Shown: piece by piece, positions 16,763 to 23,640 of the stretch
Layout: the number at the start of each line of letters is the position of its first letter
Numbering within the stretch: position 1 is the first letter of the stretch
Assembly: GCA_014382645.1 (NCBI GenBank)
Contig: JACNJI010000224.1
Location: 1 to 23,640 of the forward strand
Source of the DNA: Verrucomicrobiota bacterium
Lineage (GTDB): Bacteria > Verrucomicrobiota > Verrucomicrobiia > Opitutales > Seribacteraceae
Direction of reading: 5' to 3'
Length of the DNA stretch: 23,640 bases
Program-made: the position numbers and the translations under genes
The notes under the pieces: generated by a model
Seen by the model: only the letters and a program-made list of their open reading frames with translations
Database searches by the model: none
What the model was told of the DNA's origin: nothing

Positions 16763-18235
16763 TTACGACAGAATGGGTTTCACGACGTGTCCGTGTACGT
16801 CGGTGAGTCGGTAGTCTCTGCCTTGGAACTTATAGGTGAGCTTCTTGTGGTCAACTCCGAGCAGGTGCATAATGGTGGCATTCAAGTCGTGAACATGCAC
16901 GGGATCTTGCGTGATATTATAGCAGTAATCATCCGTTTCTCCCAGCGAGAATCCTTTCTTGATCCCAGCTCCAGCCAGGAAGACGGTAAAGCATCGAGGG
17001 TGGTGGTCCCGCCCGTAATTAGTCGCCGTGAGCTTGCCTTGCGAATAAACTGTTCTTCCGAACTCTCCGCCCCAGACGATCAAGGTGTCCTCCAGCAAGC
17101 CACGCTGACGCAGGTCGGCGATCAAGGCAGCAGTCGGTTGGTCCGTGTCGCGGCACTGCCCCTTCACCGCATTCGGCAGTCCCCCGTGATGGTCCCAGCC
17201 CATGTGGAAAAGCTGGATGCAGCGGACGTCGCGCTCCGCCATGCGCCGGGCAAGCAAGCAGTTCGCCGCATACGTTCCGGGTTTGAGCACGTCCGGGCCA
17301 TAGCTCTCCAAGATATGCTTGGGTTCCTTGGAAACGTCGGTCAGCTCGGGCACGCTTGACTGCATGCGGAAAGCCAACTCGTACTGGGAAATTCGGGCAT
17401 CGATCTCGGGGTCGCCAACCAGTTGATGATTCTTGCGATTGAGAAGGGCAATCTCGTCCAGCATCCCGCGCTTCATCTTGCGATCGATTCCCTTTGGATC
17501 GGAAAGATAAAGGACGGGGTCACCCGAGTTCCTGAACTTTACCCCCTGATGCTGTGTGGAAAGGAAGCCCGCTCCCCAAAGGCGATCGTACAAAGGCTGG
17601 TCGTCGGGACGACCCGTTCCAAAAGATGTCAGCACGACGTAAGCGGGCAGGTCCTTGTTCTCGGTGCCCAAGCCGTAACTTAACCAGGACCCAATGCTCG
17701 GACGACCGGCCAATTGGTGCCCGGTCTGGCAAAAAGTGATCGCCGGGTCATGATTGATCGCCTCGGTGTGCATCGACTTGATGAAGCACAATTCATCCGC
17801 CTCTTTCGACAAGTGGGGGAGCACGTCGCTCATCCAATGACCCGAATTCCCCTGCCGTGCGAACTTGAAGATGCTGGGCGCTATGGGAAAGCTCTTTTGC
17901 CCCGAGGTCATGGTGGTCAGGCGTTGGCCTTTCCGAATGCTGTCGGGCAAATCCTTCCCCCGCTGTTTTTCCATGAGAGGCTTTGGATCGAACAAGTCCA
18001 TTTGGGAAGGCGCTCCAGACTGGAACAGATAAATGACACGCTTGGCCTTGGCCGGGAAATTCGGGAATCCGTTGCCGGTCGTCTTTGCTTCACTGGACAG
18101 CGAGGGAAGCAAGCCGGCAAGGGCGGTGGCGCTCAATGCGGCGGCCCCGTTGCGGAGAAAGATCCGCCTATTCAGGAAGTCTTGAGTGGCTCCCAGGTTC
18201 GGTTTGTTCGTGAGAATGTTTTGGAATTCATTCAT
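16763..18235 (-). CDS. DUF1501 protein, Tat-exported, partner of the upstream PSD1 gene
   Basis: 490 aa from ATG 18235, 13 nt after the stop of the PSD1 gene. The leader has FLNR23-R24-IFLRNGAAALSATALAGLL. Signatures: LFQSGAPSQMDLFDPKP (core 74-83), INHDPAITFCQTGHQLAGRPSIGSWLSYG, IVWGGEFGRT (388-395), and NYGRDHHPRCFTVFLAGAGIKKG (GRDHHP 408-413). The tail is LTYKFQGRDYRLTDV then HGHVVKPILS. It is a close paralogue of the 12167-13630 product, keeping the same motif spacing and length. The sequence LDEIALLNRKNHQLVGDPEIDARISQYE is the usual alpha-helical linker of this subfamily. Folded export through Tat and an alkaline-phosphatase-like fold are family knowledge plus inference; no activity is established. 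I see no obvious SD, so coupling to the upstream stop is likely. Confidence 0.9.
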   Translation of the reverse strand: MNEFQNILTNKPNLGATQDFLNRRIFLRNGAAALSATALAGLLPSLSSEAKTTGNGFPNFPAKAKRVIYLFQSGAPSQMDLFDPKPLMEKQRGKDLPDSIRKGQRLTTMTSGQKSFPIAPSIFKFARQGNSGHWMSDVLPHLSKEADELCFIKSMHTEAINHDPAITFCQTGHQLAGRPSIGSWLSYGLGTENKDLPAYVVLTSFGTGRPDDQPLYDRLWGAGFLSTQHQGVKFRNSGDPVLYLSDPKGIDRKMKRGMLDEIALLNRKNHQLVGDPEIDARISQYELAFRMQSSVPELTDVSKEPKHILESYGPDVLKPGTYAANCLLARRMAERDVRCIQLFHMGWDHHGGLPNAVKGQCRDTDQPTAALIADLRQRGLLEDTLIVWGGEFGRTVYSQGKLTATNYGRDHHPRCFTVFLAGAGIKKGFSLGETDDYCYNITQDPVHVHDLNATIMHLLGVDHKKLTYKFQGRDYRLTDVHGHVVKPILS

Positions 18236-18248
18236 GACAGTCTAGGCT

Positions 18249-21200
18249 TCAGTCCTTGGTTACCACACGGTCGAGATTGAGCAGGATGCTTGCGGTGGCC
18301 GAGTAAGCTGCCAGTTCACGCGCATCGAGCGAAGGATCGGGCTTCGAGGTGCCTTGCATGATGAGAGATTTCGCTGCTTCCGGTTTCTCGTTGAATTCTT
18401 TCCTTCTGCGCTCAAACCCGGATTTTAGTACAGCCAAAGTTTCCTTGTCCGGCGTCCGTGCGGTGACGAGGCGAAAGCCGGTGGTCAGGCGCGACTCCAC
18501 GGTGTCGCCGCCTTCATTCATCATCCTTTGGGCCAAGGCCCGAGCGGCCTCGACGTAAGTGACTTCGTTCATCAAGGCCAATGCCTGCAGCGGCGTGTTT
18601 GTGCGGGACCGCTTGGGTGTGCAGATCTCTCGGTTGGGTGCGTCGAACAAAAGCATGGAAGGCGGAGCTGCCGTGCGCTTCCAGATGGTGTACATGCTTC
18701 TCCGGTAAAGTCCATCGCCTGTGGTGGCCTTGTAATTGCGCAAGTTGCCGTATCGATTCGTCTCGTCCCATACTCCGGTCGGCATGTAGGGGCGGGTGCT
18801 TGGCCCCCCGATTTTCGGCACGAGCAAGCCGCTGATGGCCAAGGCTTGGTCGCGCACCGTCTCCCCTTTCAAACGAAAGCGCGGACCGCGGGCCAGCAGA
18901 CGGTTTTCCGGATCCTTGCGATAGAGTTCCTCGGGAGCGCTCGAGCTTTGGCGGTAAGCCTTGCTCAGCATGATGAACTTAATCATCGCCTTCATATCCC
19001 ATGCTTGGGCAGGCTTTTCGGCAACCTTGGGCAATCGGGACGGTTTCGCAAATTCAACCGCCAGCCAGTCGAGAAGCTCGGGATGGACGGGCCACTCCGC
19101 CTGCGAACCGAAATTTTCCGAAGTTTTCACAATTCCAACCCCGAACAGGCGTTCCCAAATGCGGTTTACCCATACGCGGGCGGTCAAGGGATGATCACCT
19201 GAGACCAGCCAACGAGCCAACCCAAGTCGATTGAGAGGTTGGTCCGCAGCCAATGGAGGAAGGCTGGCGGGCAATTTCCTTTCCACCTTGTCAGTGGGTT
19301 GGTCGTACTCTCCTCGATTCAGGACAAAGGCATCCTTGGGAGCAGGCTTTTCCTTCATCACCATGGTACTGGGAAGCGTGTTCTTGAAATTGTCCAAAGC
19401 CTTCTTGGCTTGGGCAACCTTGGTCTGCGCTTGGGAAATTGGATTTCGGGCATTTGCCTTGAAGTATTGTTCCAGTTTCTTCCTGTTCCCCGGTTTCAAG
19501 GATCCAGGCTCCATTCGCAGCAAGGAAACGAGATTGGCCGGCAAGCCGGGTTTGCCACCGAGCGACGTTACCTTTCTCTCCGAGTAGGAAACGCGGAAGC
19601 GTCCCATGTTGTGCTGGGATAGGGCTTCATGAAAGAAACGGACCACTAGGAGACCTCCCTTTGGAAGCTTGACCTGGGAATCAGGCAGGAACATGGCCTT
19701 GATCGGTTTGCGGCGGGTCGGTCCATCCACCGCCCAGCCGGTGCCGGGGTTCCCGTTGTTGACCATGCTGATGTCCCACCCCTGCTGGGAATAGTCAGCT
19801 TCGCGACGGGTCAGCTTGACCGGCATGGGCTTGCCTTCAGTGGGTCGAATTTCCGCTTCCACGCGTGTGAGCACGAAGTTTCCATTGCTGTACCGGCCCA
19901 AGCTCTTTTGTGGAATCCGGTCGTCGGGTAGGCAGTCGAGCAGAATCCCGGAAAACATGCCGGCCGCCAATGGAGACTCTATTTCATAAACATCATGGGT
20001 CGGGTTCTTGCCGCCGGGAAGCCACGATCCGTCCGGTTGCCTCTTGAAAGTCGCCCCGCCCTTGCTCGTCACCTTTTCATCCACCAAAGGGATCCATGCT
20101 TGCCGGGGCTTTCCGTTCGCAAAGGCCTGTCTCTCCTCGTTCATCCATTTTTCAAAGGCGGCGGCCAAGCCTGCTTTCTCGCTCGCTTGCGCTTTGGCCT
20201 GCGCTTCCTCCAGTTTCGCCTTCAGTTCCACTTCCTTTTTTTTGTGGTCTGCTCCTGCCACCTTGATGAAAGGCATCGTATTGTTGCCGTTCTTGCCATT
20301 GGCCGCCAGCACGCCGCTTTCGTCATTCGAGTTGAAGAAGGCGAAGAATTGATAGAATTCCTTTTGTGAGATCGGGTCGTACTTATGGTCGTGGCAGCGG
20401 GCGCAGTTCATGGTCAGGGCCATCCATGTCATGCTCGTGGTCTCCACCCGGTCGATCACCGTTTCCACGAACCACTCGTCCACGATTCTGCCACCTTCCC
20501 CGTTGAGGCGATGGTTTCGATTGAACCCGGTCGCCACGATTTGGTCATCGGTCGGGTTCGGCAACATGTCGCCCGCCAATTGCTCGATAGTGAACTGATC
20601 AAAGGGAAGGTTCCGGTTGTAGGCGCCGATCAACCATTCCCTCCAGAGCCACATACTGCGGCTTCCGTCGCTCTGAAAACCATTGCTATCGGCATAACGG
20701 GCTAGATCGAGCCATTCCAACGCCATTCGCTCGCCGTAGTGCGGGGAAGACAGCAACCGATCGAGAACCTTTTCATAGGCATCGGGAGTATTGTCTTCTG
20801 CAAAGGCATCCATTTCCTCCAGCGTGGGGGGTAATCCCGTCAGGTCCAAGCTGACTCTCCTGAGCAAGGTCTCCTTGTCCGCTTCCACCCTCATGCTCAA
20901 ACCCTCGACCAGCAGGCGTTTCTTGAGGAAGGCATCGAGCGGATGCTTGGCATCGGGATACTGAGGCACGGCTGGTCGCTTCGTAGACGCAAAGGCCCAA
21001 TGGCCTTGGTACTCGGCGCCTTGTTCGATCCATTTGCGCAAGATTTCCTTTTGCTCCTTCGTGATCGACTTACCACTATCGATGGGGGGCATGTGGTCGT
21101 CATCGTCGTCGGGCAGAAAGATCCTGAAGACAAGTTCACTCTTCTCCGCATCCCCCTTGATCATCACCGGATCCCCCGACTTGGCCGGTTTGAATGCATC

Positions 21201-21380
21201 CGACTCCAAGTCCAGCCTCAGTCCGCTCTTCCTTTTCTTTTCATCCGGTCCGTGGCAATGAAAGCAGGCATTCGAGAGAATGGGGCGAACGTCGCGGTTG
21301 AACTCGAGTTTCTCCTCCGCCCGTGACGCGGTGATCGAGAAAGCCAAGAAAATGGTTATTACAAGTACTAGTTTGTCCAT
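18249..21380 (-). CDS. PSD1-type protein: cytochrome c / DUF1549 / unassigned central domain / DUF1553
   Basis: 1043 aa from ATG 21380. The frame extends to TTG 21443 and has an ATG at 21407, but ATG 21380 opens a clean leader (MDKLVLVITIFLAFSITASRA). The PSCyt1 head has C39-F-H-C42-H43 GPDEKKRKSGLRLD and DDDDDHMPPIDSGKS with the axial Met. DUF1549 covers about 145-355, with C326-A-R-C329-H330 DHKYDPISQKEFYQ. A charged coiled coil (about 379-416, KKKEVELKAKLEEAQAKAQ) leads into a domain I cannot name (about 424-619; DVYEIESPLAAGMFSGILLDCLPD, VLTRVEAEIRP), which sits where the LamG domain lies in the 13608-16694 gene. A second helical segment (about 625-670) precedes DUF1553 (about 715-1043; LARWLVSGDHPLTARVWVNRIW, YRRSMYTIWKRTAAPPSMLLFDAPNREIC). 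It is 65 nt downstream of one DUF1501 gene and 13 nt before another. Exported; function unknown. Confidence 0.9.
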   Translation of the reverse strand: MDKLVLVITIFLAFSITASRAEEKLEFNRDVRPILSNACFHCHGPDEKKRKSGLRLDLESDAFKPAKSGDPVMIKGDAEKSELVFRIFLPDDDDDHMPPIDSGKSITKEQKEILRKWIEQGAEYQGHWAFASTKRPAVPQYPDAKHPLDAFLKKRLLVEGLSMRVEADKETLLRRVSLDLTGLPPTLEEMDAFAEDNTPDAYEKVLDRLLSSPHYGERMALEWLDLARYADSNGFQSDGSRSMWLWREWLIGAYNRNLPFDQFTIEQLAGDMLPNPTDDQIVATGFNRNHRLNGEGGRIVDEWFVETVIDRVETTSMTWMALTMNCARCHDHKYDPISQKEFYQFFAFFNSNDESGVLAANGKNGNNTMPFIKVAGADHKKKEVELKAKLEEAQAKAQASEKAGLAAAFEKWMNEERQAFANGKPRQAWIPLVDEKVTSKGGATFKRQPDGSWLPGGKNPTHDVYEIESPLAAGMFSGILLDCLPDDRIPQKSLGRYSNGNFVLTRVEAEIRPTEGKPMPVKLTRREADYSQQGWDISMVNNGNPGTGWAVDGPTRRKPIKAMFLPDSQVKLPKGGLLVVRFFHEALSQHNMGRFRVSYSERKVTSLGGKPGLPANLVSLLRMEPGSLKPGNRKKLEQYFKANARNPISQAQTKVAQAKKALDNFKNTLPSTMVMKEKPAPKDAFVLNRGEYDQPTDKVERKLPASLPPLAADQPLNRLGLARWLVSGDHPLTARVWVNRIWERLFGVGIVKTSENFGSQAEWPVHPELLDWLAVEFAKPSRLPKVAEKPAQAWDMKAMIKFIMLSKAYRQSSSAPEELYRKDPENRLLARGPRFRLKGETVRDQALAISGLLVPKIGGPSTRPYMPTGVWDETNRYGNLRNYKATTGDGLYRRSMYTIWKRTAAPPSMLLFDAPNREICTPKRSRTNTPLQALALMNEVTYVEAARALAQRMMNEGGDTVESRLTTGFRLVTARTPDKETLAVLKSGFERRRKEFNEKPEAAKSLIMQGTSKPDPSLDARELAAYSATASILLNLDRVVTKD

Positions 21381-21445
21381 GAAATCTGAAATTGAATCGA
21401 TCTTCATCGGCAACGGAAATGAATCAGGGGATGCTCTTGCCAATC

Positions 21446-22894
21446 TTAGGCAAGGATGGGAGCGATCACCTTGCCCGCGACGTCGGTGAGGCGAAAGTCG
21501 CGGCCGCCATAGCGATAGGTGAGTTCCTTGTGGTTCAAGCCGAGCAAATGGAGAATGGTGGCATGAAAGTCGTTCACGTGCACTTTGTCCACTGCTGCCT
21601 TGTGACCCACCTCGTCCGATTCCCCATGGGAAACACCGCCCTTTACGCCGCCGCCCGCCATCCAGGCAGTGAAGCAGTGCGGGTTATGGTCGCGCCCGGG
21701 CTTGCCGCTTTTTTGCGCCACGGGCAGACGGCCGAATTCACCCGCCCATACGATAAGTGTTTCGTCCAACAGGCCGCGTTGTTCCAAATCGGTCAGCAAA
21801 CCGGCGATGGGTTGGTCCGTTTCCTGGGCGAATCCGGAATGGTTTCCCTTGATGTCGCTATGACCGTCCCAACTGCGCTGGTTCGCCATGCCGCCGGAGT
21901 AGATCTGAATGAAACGGGTACCGCGCTCGACCAATCGTCGGGCCATCATGCACTGGGCAGCGAAGTGCTTCGATTTTCCTACGTTCAGGCCGTAGAGCTC
22001 TTTCAAGTGTTCGGGTTCATTGGCGAGGTCGAGGGCCTCGGGGGCCGCGGTTTGCATGCGGTAGGCCAACTCGAAGCTCTCGATGCGGGCCGCCAGTTCC
22101 TCCTCGTGCGGATTCTTCTTGAGATCCTGGCGATTGAGCTGGGCCAACAAGTCGAGCTGGCGACGTTGGCGGGAGGTGTCCTGCTCCTTCGGGCGGTGCA
22201 AGTTGTCGATGGGGTCTCCCTTCGGGCGAAAGTGGGTACCTTGGTAGACGCTGGGCAAAAAGCCGGCTCCCCAGTTGGCAGCATGGCCCTTGGGCAGACC
22301 GCGCCCGAGAGGATCGCTCATGACCACGAAAGAGGGTAGGTCGCGACTCGATGAACCCAAGCCGTAGGTCGCCCATGCCCCGGCGCACGGGTAGCCCATG
22401 CGGGGTACGCCGCAATTCATCATGAAGAGGGCGGGACTGTGATTATTCGACTCGGTATGCCCTGAATGGATAAAGGCCATCTTGTCGACATGTTCTCCAA
22501 GGCGAGGAAAGATCTCAGAGACCATTTTACCGCATTGACCGCGTGGAGTAAACTTGAAGGGGCTTTTCATCAATCCACCCACCGCGTTGGCGAAGAATCC
22601 GGTAAAGCGATCGAAACCCTCGAAGGTCATGCCGTCCATTTTCTCAAGGGCGGGCTTGTAGTCCCAGGTGTCAACGTGGCTAGGACCTCCGTTTACGAAG
22701 ATCCAGATGACCGACTTGGCTCGGCCAGGGAAATGAGATTGCTTAGGAGCCAAGGGATTGGGAGCCCCAAGCAAACCTTCATCTTGTAGGAGACCAGTAA
22801 GGCCAAGAGCTCCGAGGCCCATTCCGCAACGGTCGAGCATTGCTCTCCGATTCATGGGATGGGAAATTGAGTTTTTATGAAAGAAATCGCTCAT
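21446..22894 (-). CDS. DUF1501 protein, Tat-exported (FGRL/DHN subfamily)
   Basis: 482 aa from ATG 22894, 4 nt after the stop of the truncated DUF1553 gene, so clearly co-transcribed with it. Twin-arginine leader: PMNR16-R17-AMLDRCGMGLGALGLTGLL. Signatures: IFVNGGPSHVDTWDYKP (core 68-78), HTESNNHSPALFMMNCGVPRMGYPCAGAW, IVWAGEFGRL (383-390) and PGRDHNPHCFTAWMAGGGVKGG (GRDHN 400-404). The Thr of FGRT is Leu and the second His of GRDHH is Asn compared with the two DUF1501 proteins downstream; this pairing defines a recognised variant rather than a damaged gene, as far as I recall. The tail is LTYRYGGRDFRLTDV then AGKVIAPILA. An alkaline-phosphatase-superfamily fold is likely. Substrate unknown. 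Confidence 0.9.
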   Translation of the reverse strand: MSDFFHKNSISHPMNRRAMLDRCGMGLGALGLTGLLQDEGLLGAPNPLAPKQSHFPGRAKSVIWIFVNGGPSHVDTWDYKPALEKMDGMTFEGFDRFTGFFANAVGGLMKSPFKFTPRGQCGKMVSEIFPRLGEHVDKMAFIHSGHTESNNHSPALFMMNCGVPRMGYPCAGAWATYGLGSSSRDLPSFVVMSDPLGRGLPKGHAANWGAGFLPSVYQGTHFRPKGDPIDNLHRPKEQDTSRQRRQLDLLAQLNRQDLKKNPHEEELAARIESFELAYRMQTAAPEALDLANEPEHLKELYGLNVGKSKHFAAQCMMARRLVERGTRFIQIYSGGMANQRSWDGHSDIKGNHSGFAQETDQPIAGLLTDLEQRGLLDETLIVWAGEFGRLPVAQKSGKPGRDHNPHCFTAWMAGGGVKGGVSHGESDEVGHKAAVDKVHVNDFHATILHLLGLNHKELTYRYGGRDFRLTDVAGKVIAPILA

Positions 22895-22898
22895 GTTA

Positions 22899-23640
22899 TC
22901 ATCGAAGGTAGCTGAACTCGTTTAAACCGAACAAGGTTTGAGCAAAATCAATCAAGGCGAGCCTGTGTGGGTTCGCTTGCTTGGCTTCACGATAGGAAAT
23001 TTCCTGATTTTCAAGGAAAGCAATGCTGGCAACACTTTCACCGGCATCAGGTTCCCTCCCCAAGGTGGCCAAATAACCGGCATCGACGGCCTTCTCTAAG
23101 CTTTCGCCAACCTCCTTGAACAATCTTTCGGCTAAAGTGGTGGCATACCCTCTAACATTCGGACTATTCATAAACATGAGAGCCTGCGGCGCAATAGTGG
23201 TACTGATCCGTCGACCTTGGCTGACGAGGGGTTCGGGGGCGTCGAAGAGCTGCATTGTCGGGATCAACCGACTTCGCTTTATGAAGAAGTAGACGCTTCG
23301 TCTTTTGCTTCTCTCGTCGAGGGTTCCTTTTCCGTACATGGTTTTGTCTAGTTGACCGCTCACCGTGAGTAAACTGTCGCGAATCACTTCGCCTTCCAGC
23401 CTTCTTGGACTGAAGCGCCAGAGAAATTGATTGTCGATATCCTTAGCTGCCTTGGCTTCATCGTGGGCCGAACTTTGGCGCCAAGCAGCGCTGGAGAGTA
23501 TCAGTTTATGCATCGGCTTGAGTCGCCCACCATTCTCGCTCAAGCGGTATTCTAGCCAATCGCGCAGCCCAGGGGGCGGTGTCGGGGGACGGGGCGGCGC
23601 CGAGGCCGGGCCTGAAGCTCGCCGGCGCCCCGCCCGCCCC
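22899..23640 (-). CDS. DUF1553 protein (PSD1-type), C-terminal part, 5' end missing
   Basis: The first ATG-like start is TTG 23543, but homology continues upstream in the same frame as LRDWLEYRLSENGGRLKPMHKLIL (from about 23567), matching the HPELLDWLA...KxLHRLIxxS segment of DUF1553, so the gene is truncated and not a 214-aa protein. Visible: LSSAAWRQSSAHDE, RFSPRRLEGEVIRDSLLTVSGQL, RRSVYFFIKRSRLIPTMQLFDAPEP and IAPQALMFMNSPNVRGYA, ending QTLFGLNEFSYLR, a typical C-terminus. The frame stays open to the window edge, but the last ~70 bases read as a Pro/Arg/Ala-rich, very GC-rich stretch unlike the family, so the true sequence upstream of about 23568 is uncertain. It pairs with the DUF1501 gene 4 nt downstream. 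The missing part should carry the cytochrome head, DUF1549 and any inserted domain. Confidence 0.8.
   Translation of the reverse strand, partial: GRAGRRRASGPASAPPRPPTPPPGLRDWLEYRLSENGGRLKPMHKLILSSAAWRQSSAHDEAKAAKDIDNQFLWRFSPRRLEGEVIRDSLLTVSGQLDKTMYGKGTLDERSKRRSVYFFIKRSRLIPTMQLFDAPEPLVSQGRRISTTIAPQALMFMNSPNVRGYATTLAERLFKEVGESLEKAVDAGYLATLGREPDAGESVASIAFLENQEISYREAKQANPHRLALIDFAQTLFGLNEFSYLR

Noticed and set aside
21392..22339. 315-codon open frame on the plus strand
   Set aside because: It is antisense to the DUF1501 gene at 21446-22894, and its sequence is the complement of conserved DUF1501 motifs. No independent coding evidence.

Overview
The window comes from a bacterium of the PVC superphylum (Planctomycetota/Verrucomicrobiota/Lentisphaerota). 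The evidence is a set of families almost confined to that group: DUF1501 proteins, DUF1549/DUF1553 proteins with a 'planctomycete cytochrome c' head (PSD1/PSCyt1 type), a PVC-type heme-binding dehydrogenase fused to an SGNH domain, and a PPC-domain protein. I lean slightly to Verrucomicrobiota but cannot prove it from sequence alone. All genes lie on the minus strand, so transcription runs from high to low coordinates. I see no tRNA, rRNA, CRISPR array, transposase or integrase.

Layout in transcription order. (1) 23640-12167: a tightly packed, GC-richer run of six genes: DUF1553 protein (5' end missing), DUF1501, PSD1 with an unassigned central domain, DUF1501, PSD1 with a LamG domain, DUF1501. 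Neighbours are 4-65 nt apart or overlap by 23 nt. (2) 12119-4236: after a 47-nt AT-rich gap, an AT-richer five-gene cassette: DUF1501, TolB-like propeller, PPC-domain protein, Ig-like/DUF1549/DUF1553 protein, cytochrome c/WD40 protein. (3) 4116-3672: a decayed PQQ-propeller gene whose 3' end carries the last ~22 codons of a DUF1501 gene. (4) 3589-425: a large SGNH/dehydrogenase/HEAT/cytochrome c fusion. (5) 334-1: a second PQQ-propeller gene, interrupted by an in-frame TAG.

How the genes may work together (inference): nearly every product is exported. The PSD1, cytochrome, PPC and propeller proteins have Sec-type leaders, while each of the four DUF1501 proteins has a twin-arginine leader. The window holds four PSD1-type genes and four DUF1501 genes, suggesting one Tat-exported partner for each Sec-exported cytochrome-type partner. 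LamG, PPC, Ig-like, WD40 and TolB-like domains point to binding of extracellular polymers, and seven CxxCH motifs point to periplasmic redox chemistry. The biochemical function of DUF1501/PSD1 pairs is not established, and no glycoside hydrolase, sulfatase or transporter is present here to name a substrate.

The most unusual content is the pair of broken PQQ-propeller genes flanking the large fusion gene, one joined to a DUF1501 tail, and the tandem amplification of PSD1/DUF1501 pairs with a different domain in the same internal position. The last ~70 bases of the window are extremely GC-rich and may be an assembly artefact.
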